A program made the translations under genes and the position numbers. Positions 1-8,094 of a stretch of 64,000 nt of DNA are shown piece after piece (within the stretch, counting starts at the first letter, position 1; each line of letters begins with the position of its first letter). A model generated the notes under the pieces. The model saw only the letters and a list, made by a program, of their open reading frames with translations. It was not told where the DNA came from and did no database searches. This DNA comes from Alteribacillus sp. YIM 98480 (GTDB taxonomy: Bacteria > Bacillota > Bacilli > Bacillales > Marinococcaceae): NCBI RefSeq assembly GCF_009765375.1, contig NZ_VTOK01000006.1:124001-188000 (forward strand). Reading direction: 5' to 3'.

Positions 1-865
1 GTTCCCAATAATCTTTTCGTGAACCTGTGTGAGGTGTTTGACTAGCCCAAAGCAAAACACCATTTAGCATAGCAGGTGTTTGCTGAAAAAGCAGGGAATA
101 CAAGCGTTTGCCTAACAGTATCCGCTCATGAAGAGAAGAAAATTGGTGCAGTGTATCTCCTATCAATTCTTGTTCAGCTGTCGTTTTATTTTTATAAAAG
201 GGAAAAATAATATGATTAAAACGCAAAAAATCATACAGCTTAAAACCAATAGTATTTAATACTGTTTTTTTGAAATGAGGGTGCTGTATCACCCTTTTTT
301 CTAAATAACATTGTTCGTTAATCACCGTAGCAATGGCTAAAAGGGAGCAGTCGCCATACTCCCAAAAGTAATTCCACATTGTTTCCATAAATATAGAAAC
401 GTTCAAATATGGAAGCAGATAAAAAAGGTTTTTATTGATTTTTAAACATTGCTGATACAGTAGAAATTGTGGATATACATCTTGAAATATTAACCAGTTT
501 CCCCGTTCTAGAAATAAAAAGAAATCTTCCTGTTCTTTTTCAGATAGCAGTCTTGTAAGAAGATCTCCTTTTAAATCTGTCATATACCACCCCCCGTTGC
601 GAGATACCATATGACCTAATAAAGCCCAATGGATTTCAGGATGCTGAAGAAAAAAATTAAAATATGCCTTTGTTCTTGTAACATTATTTAGATTCCATTT
701 ATGCGTCATATCTTTAATATCTTTTAATAGGTTTTTTTCCTCGATAGTCAGCTTGTGTTCTGGAAAAGAGTTTGGTTTATTGTTTTTTTTCTTCTGTAAT
801 TCTTTTTTTATTTGAATATAAGGTTGTTTCGTCATTTTCTTTTTGTTCAGCCAGCTGATCTTCAT
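1..865 (-). CDS. DUF2515 family protein (YppC-like), 3' end outside window
   Basis: The frame is open from an ATG at 865 to the left edge, so at least 288 residues are visible and the C-terminus is missing. The start follows a good Shine-Dalgarno (AAAGGAAGGG) and the protein begins MKISWLNKKKMTKQPY. The stretches NVTRTKAYFNFFLQHPEIHW and LGHMVSRNGGWYMTDLKG are typical of the uncharacterised DUF2515 family of Bacillaceae. No signal peptide is seen. It is transcribed divergently from the cyclase at 958, with 92 bp between the starts. Function is unknown. The family call is from memory of the motif and is fairly secure. Confidence 0.8.
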   Translation of the reverse strand, partial: MKISWLNKKKMTKQPYIQIKKELQKKKNNKPNSFPEHKLTIEEKNLLKDIKDMTHKWNLNNVTRTKAYFNFFLQHPEIHWALLGHMVSRNGGWYMTDLKGDLLTRLLSEKEQEDFFLFLERGNWLIFQDVYPQFLLYQQCLKINKNLFYLLPYLNVSIFMETMWNYFWEYGDCSLLAIATVINEQCYLEKRVIQHPHFKKTVLNTIGFKLYDFLRFNHIIFPFYKNKTTAEQELIGDTLHQFSSLHERILLGKRLYSLLFQQTPAMLNGVLLWASQTPHTGSRKDYWE

Positions 866-957
866 CGATTACCCTTCCTTTCCGTCCTGGAATATCCTTG
901 TGGAGAAAGGAATAAGGATGTAAAAAGTGTTTTAAATAAGAGAGGGTAAGCGATCTG

Positions 958-2838
958 ATGAAACAAATTGAAGCAGAAGTAAATCGGTTGGTAAACATAT
1001 TGATAAAAGAGCAAAATCAAAATGGCTCATGGTCCAGCCCATTTGAAACAGGTATTTCAACCGATTGTTATATGATCATCTTATTACGCACGTTAGAAAT
1101 AAATGATGAAGAATTCATTTACAAGCTGGTTTGTAGAATTCTAAATAAGCAAGAAGAAAATGGATCATGGAAGTTATTTCATGATGAGGAAAAAGGGAAT
1201 ATATCGACAACAGTTGAAGCTTATTATGCTTTGCTGTACTCGGCTTATCGAACAAAAAACGATCCGGGTATGCGTAAAGCAAAACAGTTTATTTTAAAAA
1301 ACGGCGGTTTAAACGAAATCAATATGTTTACCAAAGTCATGTTAGCATTAACGGGTCAATACAAATGGCCACATCATTTTCCAATGCCCGTGGAATTACT
1401 ACTTTTGCCAACTTCTTTTCCAGTTAACTTTTTTGACTTTTCTGTGTATGCCAGAGCGAATCTAATTCCGATATTAATAGCTGCTGATTATAGATTTAGT
1501 ATAAAGACAGAACGGTCTCCGGATCTATCCGATTTATTTTTAAATAGAATTGATTATGGCTGGGAAAGAGAGTTACATGAATTTAGGTCCTTTCTTTCAT
1601 TTATTCAACAAGGAATAAATAAGCTGATAGGGTATCCGTACGAGCTTCATCAGTTAGCGTTAGAACGCGCTGAGCAGTATATGCTGCAGCGAATAGAAGC
1701 AGATGGGACATTTTATAGTTATTTTAGTTCTACCTTTCTAATGATTTTTGCTTTAATTGCAAGGGGCTATTCGATGCAGCATCCTGTTATCAAGAAAGCT
1801 GTTCAAGGATTGAAATCGTATCAGATCAGCATAAATAATGAAACTCATATACAGTTTACAACCGCAAATGTATGGAACACCGCTTTAATCAGCTATGGCT
1901 TACAAGAAGCAGGAATATCTTCTTCTTCGAAGACGATTCAAAAGGCTAACCAGTATTTATTGTCTAAACAGCACTTTTTATATGGTGATTGGGCTGTTCA
2001 TAATCAAAACGTGTTACCTGGAGGGTGGGGGTTTTCTGACATTAATACCATCAATCCTGATATAGATGATACAACGGCTTCCTTAAGATCATTGCAATCC
2101 TTTATTTTAAACGAACCCATTTATTATCAAACGTGGGACCGAGCAGTTCAGTGGCTTTTATCCATGCAAAATAATGACGGAGGATGGCCTGCGTTTGAGA
2201 AAAATGTCAATAAATCTATTCTTCAATGGCTTCCGGTTGAAGGGGGAGGGAAAATGATACTAGACCCTTCAACTGCGGATTTAACAGGGAGAACATTGGA
2301 ATTTTTAGGGAATTTCACCCATGCAGATCAATACCATCCTTTTGTAAAGAAAGGGGTGGATTGGCTCTTTCAAGATCAGAAAAAGGATGGGACATGGTAC
2401 GGCAGATGGGGCATTTGTTATATATATGGAACGTGGGCGGCTGTCACAGGATTAAGGGCCGTAAAGGTACGCAAAGATCATCCGTCTATTCAAAAAGCGA
2501 TCCGATGGTTATACAACATTCAAAATAAAGATGGTGGTTGGGGCGAGTCGTGTAAAAGTGACATAGAAAAAAGATATGTTCCATTACAGGCAAGCACTCG
2601 TACTCATACCGCATGGGCCTTAGACACACTTCTTGCAGCAGAAAAGAAAGAGACAACCGGCATAAAGCAAGGAATTCATTTTTTGTTAGAGACATCTGAG
2701 AAAAATGATTGGACAACAACGTATCCAAAAGGGCAGGGTCTCCCCGGAGGATTTTATATTCATTACCATAGTTACGAAAATCTTTTTCCTTTACTAGCAT
2801 TGAGTCATTATAAGAAAAAGTTTATTTCGGCACTATAG
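958..2838 (+). CDS. sqhC: Squalene-hopene/sporulenol-type triterpene cyclase
   Basis: A 626-residue class II terpene cyclase. The proton-donating DXDD motif is present as DIDDTTA near residue 368. Several QW-type repeats follow, for example QNNDGGWPAFE, QKKDGTWYGRWG and QNKDGGWGES, in the C-terminal half. Length matches Bacillus SqhC (about 630), which cyclises tetraprenyl-beta-curcumene to sporulenol in spores. True squalene-hopene cyclases are similar in length, so the substrate cannot be fixed from sequence alone. The ATG at 958 is preceded by GAGGG. No prenyl-curcumene synthase gene is visible nearby. It is a peripheral or monotopic membrane enzyme by family. Confidence 0.9.
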   Translation: MKQIEAEVNRLVNILIKEQNQNGSWSSPFETGISTDCYMIILLRTLEINDEEFIYKLVCRILNKQEENGSWKLFHDEEKGNISTTVEAYYALLYSAYRTKNDPGMRKAKQFILKNGGLNEINMFTKVMLALTGQYKWPHHFPMPVELLLLPTSFPVNFFDFSVYARANLIPILIAADYRFSIKTERSPDLSDLFLNRIDYGWERELHEFRSFLSFIQQGINKLIGYPYELHQLALERAEQYMLQRIEADGTFYSYFSSTFLMIFALIARGYSMQHPVIKKAVQGLKSYQISINNETHIQFTTANVWNTALISYGLQEAGISSSSKTIQKANQYLLSKQHFLYGDWAVHNQNVLPGGWGFSDINTINPDIDDTTASLRSLQSFILNEPIYYQTWDRAVQWLLSMQNNDGGWPAFEKNVNKSILQWLPVEGGGKMILDPSTADLTGRTLEFLGNFTHADQYHPFVKKGVDWLFQDQKKDGTWYGRWGICYIYGTWAAVTGLRAVKVRKDHPSIQKAIRWLYNIQNKDGGWGESCKSDIEKRYVPLQASTRTHTAWALDTLLAAEKKETTGIKQGIHFLLETSEKNDWTTTYPKGQGLPGGFYIHYHSYENLFPLLALSHYKKKFISAL

Positions 2839-2958
2839 TAAATCAACACTAAGTCATAAAGCAACATTCAAAAAGATCAAAAAAATTATTTTAGAGGTTG
2901 GTATAAAGTAAAAGGGGCAGTGCAGAATAGGATTACAAATAACTTGGAAGTGATGGAG

Positions 2959-3849
2959 TTGAAAAAACAAAAAAGTATTGTACTGTCCTTAGTAATCTCA
3001 GCCATTGTTATGAACAGCTCCTTGGTTGTACATGCTTTTGAATCAGAAAAGGTTGATAACATGCAGCAAACAACACCTCCTCACTCTCCATTTGATTATA
3101 TTATACGTGAGCATTATTATGGTGAAATGCTTTCATGGAAAGACGTTCGACCATTAATACCCCGTAAAGCAACATTTCAAGTCATTGATCTAGACACTGG
3201 GATAAGTTTTCAAGTTCAAAAGCGTGCCGGTAATCAACACGCTGATGTACAGCCTTTAACAAAAAACGATACGCAAATCATGAAAGAAATTTATGAGGAT
3301 AAGTGGAGCTGGAAAAGAAGGGCCATTCTTGTAACCATTGAAGATCGTATGATTGCCGCTTCTATGCATGGGATGCCTCATGGCGGAGGGGCATTATCAA
3401 ATGGGTTTCCAGGCCATTTTTGTATTCACTTTGCTGGAAGTATGACTCACCGTACGAAAAACACAGATCCAACTCATCAACTGATGGTTTTAAAAGCAGC
3501 AGGAAAACTAGAAAAATACCGTGATCAGATGGATCCATATGAAGTAGTTGATCTTTTTTTTACTGCCATTAACCAAAGTGATCTGTATTTATTACAGATG
3601 ACTCTAGCAGAACCTTATAGGGAACATGCAGCAACTATTTTAAAACGCTTCCATCGGATTGGGGCGGCTGCAAAAGACTTACCATATAAAAAGTCCGATC
3701 AACTGCCTGTCATAGCATTGGAATTACCTGTAGATCTTCCATATTATGACCTCAGACAAAAGAAGAAGAGTAAATCAGTTACTCTAACCCTTATACGGGA
3801 TGGATTAACGAATCGTTGGGAGATTTATTCAAAGGATTTTTTTAACTAA
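2959..3849 (+). CDS. Secreted protein with HGMPHG...GHFCIHF motif, unknown function
   Basis: About 296 residues. An N-terminal signal peptide is clear: a Lys-rich start (KKQKS), a hydrophobic core, then a likely cleavage after VVHA. The core holds HGMPHGGGALSNGFPGHFC followed by IHF and a later TH, a His/Gly/Cys pattern I have seen in firmicute cell-wall-associated proteins. I cannot assign an activity with certainty; a hydrolase or transpeptidase-like fold is possible. I chose TTG at 2959 because GGAAGTGAT lies eight bases upstream; ATG 2953 and GTG 2920 are alternatives. It follows the cyclase by 120 bp and may be co-transcribed. Confidence 0.7.
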   Translation: MKKQKSIVLSLVISAIVMNSSLVVHAFESEKVDNMQQTTPPHSPFDYIIREHYYGEMLSWKDVRPLIPRKATFQVIDLDTGISFQVQKRAGNQHADVQPLTKNDTQIMKEIYEDKWSWKRRAILVTIEDRMIAASMHGMPHGGGALSNGFPGHFCIHFAGSMTHRTKNTDPTHQLMVLKAAGKLEKYRDQMDPYEVVDLFFTAINQSDLYLLQMTLAEPYREHAATILKRFHRIGAAAKDLPYKKSDQLPVIALELPVDLPYYDLRQKKKSKSVTLTLIRDGLTNRWEIYSKDFFN

Positions 3850-3985
3850 CATTATTTAATTTCTTACGATGCGGGCCAAATACTTAATACAGGGAGAATT
3901 GTAAAGTGAGACCAACTAGCGTTAAACACTAGAGTTTAAATAGAAATAAAAGGCAGTCGATAAAAACATATTAAAAACCAAATCA

Positions 3986-4026
3986 AACAAAGCCGGTTCC
4001 ATCATTTATATAGAACCGGCTTTGTT
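3986..4026 (+). terminator. Intrinsic terminator downstream of the secreted protein gene
   Basis: A 14-bp perfect inverted repeat (AACAAAGCCGGTTC at 3986-3999 with its complement at 4013-4026) around a 13-base AT-rich loop. It separates the cyclase/secreted-protein unit from the spoVA2-type operon. The rest of the 350-bp gap (3850-4201) is AT-rich and shows no other gene; the promoter of the downstream operon must lie in 4027-4190 but I could not place it with confidence. Confidence 0.8.
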
Positions 4027-4201
4027 ATGTTTAAAGCATTTCTATATAGAGGAAAGAGTATCGATAATAATTATTAAAAGTTACCAACTATTAACAAAAT
4101 AACCACATTACCACACTTTGGGTACTAACTATATATTACATAATAGATACTACTTTGAGCATTCTAAAAGCTGTAATAAAAGTTCAGCTAGGAGGAATTA
4201 T

Positions 4202-4405
4202 ATGACAGTAGCAAGTGATCTAAAAACGACAGTAGCTAATTTGAAGAGTGCTCAAGCCAGCTTTGAATCGTTTGCGTTGGCAACGGAAAATGAACAAGCA
4301 AAACAAATGTATCAAAATGCTGCCCAGCAAACTCAACAACTGGTGGATAGCGTTTCCCCGCGTGTTCAACAAATTGAACAAGAAGAACCTCAGTATAAAG
4401 AGTAA
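4202..4405 (+). CDS. DUF1657 protein, first gene of spoVA2-type operon
   Basis: A 67-residue helical protein starting MTVASDLKTTVANLKSAQ, placed by the strong AGGAGGAATT site just before ATG 4202. The sequence ESFALATENEQAKQMYQNAA is typical of DUF1657 proteins, which are encoded with spoVA2/spoVA2mob operons of spore formers. No transmembrane segment is present; Gln- and Glu-rich helices predict a small helical bundle. A strong hairpin lies immediately after the stop codon, so this gene may be expressed at a higher level than the downstream genes. Its paralogues are at 6824 and in the C-terminal tail of the protein at 7069. Confidence 0.88.
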   Translation: MTVASDLKTTVANLKSAQASFESFALATENEQAKQMYQNAAQQTQQLVDSVSPRVQQIEQEEPQYKE

Positions 4406-4452
4406 TGAAAAGGAAAGAAAGGTTGGAAAACGCAACCTTTCTTTCCTTTTCA
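4406..4452 (+). terminator. 20-bp hairpin after the first DUF1657 gene (possible attenuator)
   Basis: A 20-bp perfect inverted repeat (4406-4425 with 4433-4452) and a seven-base loop directly follow the stop codon. The 3' arm is pyrimidine-rich (CTTTCTTTCCTTTTC), so partial termination is likely. It sits inside the operon and could set differential expression of the first gene, or protect its 3' end. Confidence 0.75.
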
Positions 4453-4493
4453 TCCGATGACAAGTAGATGATAAAACGAAAAGAGTGTTATAC

Positions 4494-4946
4494 ATGAAAA
4501 CCTTAAACTGTTTGCTTTTAGTTATACTTGTACTAAGTTTTGGTTCCGGATGCACCGAAAACCAAGATCAACTTAGCGATAATGAAGAGCCGACAAAAAT
4601 AAATACAACAAAACCTAAAGACCAATCCCTTTCTAACCAGGCTAAGGACTTTGCCATTGATAAGGATGAAATAACAGATGTCAAGGCTGTAAATACTGAT
4701 AATGATCTTTTGCTTGCGATAAAGGTAGGACAATTTGAACGTTTTCAAATCAAAAGCATTGAGAAAAAAGTTAAATCAGATCTTGGAAAAAAGTATCCAA
4801 ATACAACTGTAGAGGTATCTACTGATCAAAAAATTATTTGGGAGCTAGGAACACTTGAGGAAAAATTGCAGAAAGATAAGATAAAAATGAAAGAGTTAAA
4901 GGAAGATATTAAGAGAATTAAAGATCTTATGAAAGAAAAAACATAG
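4494..4946 (+). CDS. YhcN/YlaJ-type sporulation lipoprotein
   Basis: About 150 residues beginning MKTLNCLLLVILVLSFGSGC, a lipoprotein signal with lipobox FGSGC and Cys20 as the lipidated residue. A polar linker follows, then a domain like the YhcN/YlaJ spore lipoproteins (DIKAV-type strands, WELGTLEEKL), and a Lys/Glu-rich C-terminal coiled coil. ATG 4494 is chosen because AAAGAGTG lies six bases upstream; GTG 4485 is in frame but has no room for a site. Position between DUF1657 and spoVAC is the known order of spoVA2-type operons. Likely anchored on the inner spore membrane. Confidence 0.82.
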   Translation: MKTLNCLLLVILVLSFGSGCTENQDQLSDNEEPTKINTTKPKDQSLSNQAKDFAIDKDEITDVKAVNTDNDLLLAIKVGQFERFQIKSIEKKVKSDLGKKYPNTTVEVSTDQKIIWELGTLEEKLQKDKIKMKELKEDIKRIKDLMKEKT

Positions 4947-4964
4947 AAGAATGGAGGTCAAACC

Positions 4965-5444
4965 ATGGCCAACAATAAAAAGAAAAATTTAACTCCTGTT
5001 CAACAGGAATATCAAACATTTGAAAATGAGCGAGAAACGAAAAGACCTCTGATCGGGAACTGTATAAAAGCGTTTATAACCGGAGGGATCATTTGTTTAA
5101 TTGGCCAGGGGGTGCAAACTCTATACATTTATTTTTTCAACTTCACAGAAGAAACAGCAGATAATCCGACAATAGCAACGATGATATTTATTGCATTGCT
5201 GCTTACAGGATTTGGTTTTTACGATCGTATTTCTCAATTTGGAGGAGCTGGTTCTGCGGTCCCCGTTACCGGATTTGGAAACGCGGTTATCTCCGCTGCC
5301 ATTGAACATCGATCAGAAGGGTTTGTGTTAGGTGTAGGCCCTAATATGTTTAAATTAGCCGGTTCCGTCATTCTATTTGGAACGTTTGCCGCTTTTGTCG
5401 TAGCAACGATCAAAACGATTCTTATACAGTGGGGTGGATTGTAA
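4965..5444 (+). CDS. spoVAC: Stage V sporulation protein AC (SpoVA2 type)
   Basis: 159 residues with a polar N-terminus (about 35 residues) and several membrane helices. GNCIKAFITGGIICLIGQ and the conserved GFYDRISQFGGAGSAVPVTG loop are SpoVAC signatures. SpoVAC forms part of the inner-membrane channel that moves Ca-dipicolinate into the forespore and out at germination, and it has mechanosensitive properties in B. subtilis. It has a good GGAGG site before ATG 4965. Its stop overlaps the spoVAD start (TAATG), which implies translational coupling. Expression by sigma-G is expected from the family, but I did not identify the promoter. Confidence 0.95.
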   Translation: MANNKKKNLTPVQQEYQTFENERETKRPLIGNCIKAFITGGIICLIGQGVQTLYIYFFNFTEETADNPTIATMIFIALLLTGFGFYDRISQFGGAGSAVPVTGFGNAVISAAIEHRSEGFVLGVGPNMFKLAGSVILFGTFAAFVVATIKTILIQWGGL

Positions 5445-6463
5445 TGTTAACCGGACATCGCACGTGGATTTTTGATCAAAAGCCCAAAATCACTTCTACA
5501 GGAACGACAGGCGGACCTTTTGAAGCAAAGGGAATGTTGGCAGAAGACTTTGATTTCCTCCATTCTGATTTATGGTTAAAAGAAGATTCATATGAAAAAG
5601 CCCATAAGGTTTTGTTAGAAGAAGCGTGTGAACGAGCAATAGAAAAAGCAGGTCTTCAAAAGGAGCAGATTCAATTTTTTTTAGCAGGGGATCTTATAAA
5701 CCAAATAACACCGACAAGTTTTGCCGCTGAAACCCTTGGTGCCCCGTATTTCGGATTGTTTGGTGCTTGCTCCACATCGATGGAAGGACTGGCTCTTGCA
5801 GCCTATATTGTGAACACAGGAGGGGCTAATTATATTTTAACTGGAGCTTCTAGTCACAATACAGCAGTAGAAAAACAATTTAGATATCCAACGGAATATG
5901 GGGATCAAAAGCCGCCCACCGCCCAGTGGACTGTTACAGGAGCCGGAGTTGGATTAGTAAGTGATAAAGGAGAGGGGCCCTCTATTACATCTGCTACGAT
6001 TGGTCGAATTGTAAATATGGGGATGACCGATCCCTACAATATGGGTGGAGCAATGGCTCCCGCAGCTGTGGACACGATTGAAACCCATTTAAAGGAACGG
6101 AATATTGATCCTTCTTATTATGATTTGATTGTGACAGGGGATCTTGGACACATAGGGAGAGAAGTATCTTACGATTTGCTTAAAAAACATGGGGTAGAAA
6201 TACAGGAAGAAAATTATCAGGACTGTGGACTTATGATTTACCGAGAAGGACAGCCCGTTTTATCAGGAGCGAGCGGAGCAGCTTGTTCGGCAGCCGTTGT
6301 TTATGGTCATTTGTTAAATCGCATGAAAAAAGGGGATTTAAAAAGAATGTTAGTAGTAGCGACAGGAGCTTTATTATCTCCTTTAACAGTCCAGCAAAAT
6401 GAAACTATTCCATGCATTGCCCATGCCGTTTCCATTGAATATGGAGGTGATTTAAAGAAATGA
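5444..6463 (+). CDS. spoVAD: Stage V sporulation protein AD (SpoVA2 type)
   Basis: 339 residues from ATG 5444, preceded by GGGGTGG and overlapping the spoVAC stop by one base. SpoVAD has a thiolase-like fold and binds dipicolinic acid on the cytoplasmic side of the SpoVA channel. Visible family marks are [12 protein letters not shown] near the N-terminus, [14 protein letters not shown] with the Cys near residue 107, and [15 protein letters not shown]. Length is normal (B. subtilis about 338). Its last four bases overlap the spoVAEb start (ATGA). Confidence 0.95.
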   Translation: MLTGHRTWIFDQKPKITSTGTTGGPFEAKGMLAEDFDFLHSDLWLKEDSYEKAHKVLLEEACERAIEKAGLQKEQIQFFLAGDLINQITPTSFAAETLGAPYFGLFGACSTSMEGLALAAYIVNTGGANYILTGASSHNTAVEKQFRYPTEYGDQKPPTAQWTVTGAGVGLVSDKGEGPSITSATIGRIVNMGMTDPYNMGGAMAPAAVDTIETHLKERNIDPSYYDLIVTGDLGHIGREVSYDLLKKHGVEIQEENYQDCGLMIYREGQPVLSGASGAACSAAVVYGHLLNRMKKGDLKRMLVVATGALLSPLTVQQNETIPCIAHAVSIEYGGDLKK

Positions 6464-6810
6464 TATTTTTTTGGGCTTTTGTAGTTGGTGGATTAATTTG
6501 TGTAATAGGCCAAATTATGTTCGATGTATTCAAACTATCACCGGCCCATACTTTAAGCACTTTCGTTGTTCTCGGCGCGATTCTCGATGGATTTGGTTTA
6601 TACGAACCTCTTATTGCGTTTGCGGGTGCTGGAGCTTCGATACCTATCTCAAGCTTTGGTAATGCTCTTGTGCATGGGGCGATGGCAGAAGCAGAACAAC
6701 ACGGATTAGTAGGCGTTGTTACTGGAATGTTCGAAGTAACAAGTTCTGGTATTTCCGCCGCTATTATCTTTGGCATGATAGGAGCATTAATTTTTAAACC
6801 AAAAGGATAA
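6460..6810 (+). CDS. spoVAEB: Stage V sporulation protein AEb (SpoVA2 type)
   Basis: 116 residues, almost entirely membrane helices. It has the SpoVAC/AEb core signature [20 protein letters not shown], parallel to the GFYDRI...GAGSAVPVTG loop of SpoVAC in the same operon. It is the second membrane subunit of the Ca-dipicolinate channel. ATG 6460 overlaps the end of spoVAD by four bases. No spoVAA, AB, AEa or AF genes are present here, which is usual for the reduced spoVA2 type. Confidence 0.93.
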   Translation: MIFFWAFVVGGLICVIGQIMFDVFKLSPAHTLSTFVVLGAILDGFGLYEPLIAFAGAGASIPISSFGNALVHGAMAEAEQHGLVGVVTGMFEVTSSGISAAIIFGMIGALIFKPKG

Positions 6811-6823
6811 GGAGGAAGGTTTC

Positions 6824-7030
6824 GTGACAGTAGGTTCTGATGTAAAACAATGTCTTTCAAGTATTAAAAACGTTAAAAATAGTTTAGCTAGTGTAGAGTT
6901 GCGAACAGAGGATGAGAATGCAAAACAAACCTTCCAAGAAACGATATCAATCATGGAGGAGATAATGGATGACTTGAAAAAAAGGGTTGGCCGACTGGAA
7001 CTGGAAGAAGATCAATATAGAGGTTTTTAG
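6824..7030 (+). CDS. DUF1657 protein, second copy
   Basis: 68 residues from GTG 6824, preceded by AAGGAGGAAGG. The start MTVGSDVKQCLSSIKNVKNS and the body RTEDENAKQTFQETISIMEE match the first copy at 4202, so these are paralogues within one operon. The end LELEEDQYRGF resembles the EQEEPQYKE end of copy one. Predicted soluble and helical. Function is not known; the presence of two copies around spoVAC-AD-AEb is the standard arrangement of spoVA2-type operons. Confidence 0.88.
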   Translation: MTVGSDVKQCLSSIKNVKNSLASVELRTEDENAKQTFQETISIMEEIMDDLKKRVGRLELEEDQYRGF

Positions 7031-7068
7031 CCTAGCCGAATATTTAAACATAAGAAGGGGGTCATACA

Positions 7069-7929
7069 GTGCCAGATTGGTTAGATATTGTTGTCCGGTC
7101 GTTAATCTTTTTAGTTATCCTTTTTATAATCACAAAAATAGTAGGAAAAAAACAACTTTCCCAACTTTCCTTTTTTGAATATGTTAGTGGTTTTACGATT
7201 GGTAGCATAGGGTCAGAAGTAATCATGAATCTTGATCTTAAGGTTATGCATGGGATTATAGGTATTGTAATTTTTGGAGTAATGCCGTTTGTGGCAGGTT
7301 ATATTTCATTGAAAAGCAAGAAATTTCGGGATGTTATGGAAGGGAAAGGAACCGTTTTTATTAAGAACGGGAAAGTTATGGAAGAAAATTTAAAAAAGGA
7401 AAAATATACGATTGATGAACTGATGCAATTACTACGAACGAAAGATGTTTTTCAAATGTCCGATGTGGAATTTGCTGTATTAGAAGCTAATGGGGAATTA
7501 AATGTGTTATTAAAGAAAGAAAATCAACCTTTAACAGCAAAAGATTTTGGAATTAAAGTTCCCTCCTTTAAGGAACCACAAACCGTCATCATGGATGGTG
7601 AAATATTAGATGAACCCTTATCTACTATTGGTCAAAATCGAAATTGGTTAAAAACCGAATTAGAAAAGTTAGGTGTAACGATCGAAAACGTTTTTCTCGG
7701 TCAGGTGGATTCATTTGGACAGTTATCTGTAGATCTTTTCGATGATAAACTTAAAGTTGCTGACTCCGTAGAAAAACCCTTAATGCTAGCAACAATGAAA
7801 AAATGTCAGGCGGATTTAGAACTGTTTGCTCTTGCGACAAATGTAGAAGAAGCAAAGCAGATGTATAGTAAAAACAGCAAGAAATTAGAAAAAGCCATAA
7901 ATAAAGTAACTCCTCTATTAAGAGAATAA
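7069..7929 (+). CDS. YetF-like DUF421 membrane protein with C-terminal DUF1657-like tail
   Basis: 286 residues from GTG 7069 (AAGGGGG seven bases upstream). Residues 1-90 contain about three membrane helices with LIFLVILFIITKIVGKKQLS and FEYVSGFTIGSIGSE, typical of the DUF421/YetF family. A cytoplasmic alpha/beta domain follows, with FIKNGKVMEENLKKEKYT and MDGEILDEPLS. The last 45 residues (QADLELFALATNVEEAKQMY onward) resemble the DUF1657 proteins in the same operon. Such DUF421-DUF1657 fusions belong to spoVA2mob operons, where YetF-like proteins affect spore wet-heat resistance and germination. Confidence 0.88.
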   Translation: MPDWLDIVVRSLIFLVILFIITKIVGKKQLSQLSFFEYVSGFTIGSIGSEVIMNLDLKVMHGIIGIVIFGVMPFVAGYISLKSKKFRDVMEGKGTVFIKNGKVMEENLKKEKYTIDELMQLLRTKDVFQMSDVEFAVLEANGELNVLLKKENQPLTAKDFGIKVPSFKEPQTVIMDGEILDEPLSTIGQNRNWLKTELEKLGVTIENVFLGQVDSFGQLSVDLFDDKLKVADSVEKPLMLATMKKCQADLELFALATNVEEAKQMYSKNSKKLEKAINKVTPLLRE

Positions 7930-8094
7930 GTAAGAGAATAAGATCATTTTATATCTTGCATAGAGGAGTGCTTCCTTTGTCGAATCAACATATATTTTAT
8001 CTTGTAATATAAAGATATAGATATAATGTGTTTTATGAAAATCGTTTTACAATTCATTTCATGAAGCAAACGAATGTTGTGCAAATATTTTCCA

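Noticed and set aside
4080-4190. Possible sigma-G promoter for the spoVA2-type operon (GATACTA near 4144)
   Set aside because: A -10-like GATACTA is present, but no TGAATA-like -35 box lies at 17-18 bp, so I do not call it.
6405-6860. 151-codon leftward frame opposite spoVAEb
   Set aside because: It is fully antisense to spoVAEb, which has clear family motifs, operon overlap and a proper start; Pro/Ile/Thr-rich composition is typical of a shadow frame.
4202-7929. Mobile-element boundaries around the spoVA2-type operon
   Set aside because: spoVA2mob is carried on a Tn1546-like transposon in some Bacillus, but I see no transposase, resolvase or terminal repeats within 4 kb on either side.
7960-8012. 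Eleven-codon frame starting TTG after AGAGGAGTG downstream of the yetF-like gene
   Set aside because: Too short and AT-rich; perhaps a relic, but nothing recognisable remains.
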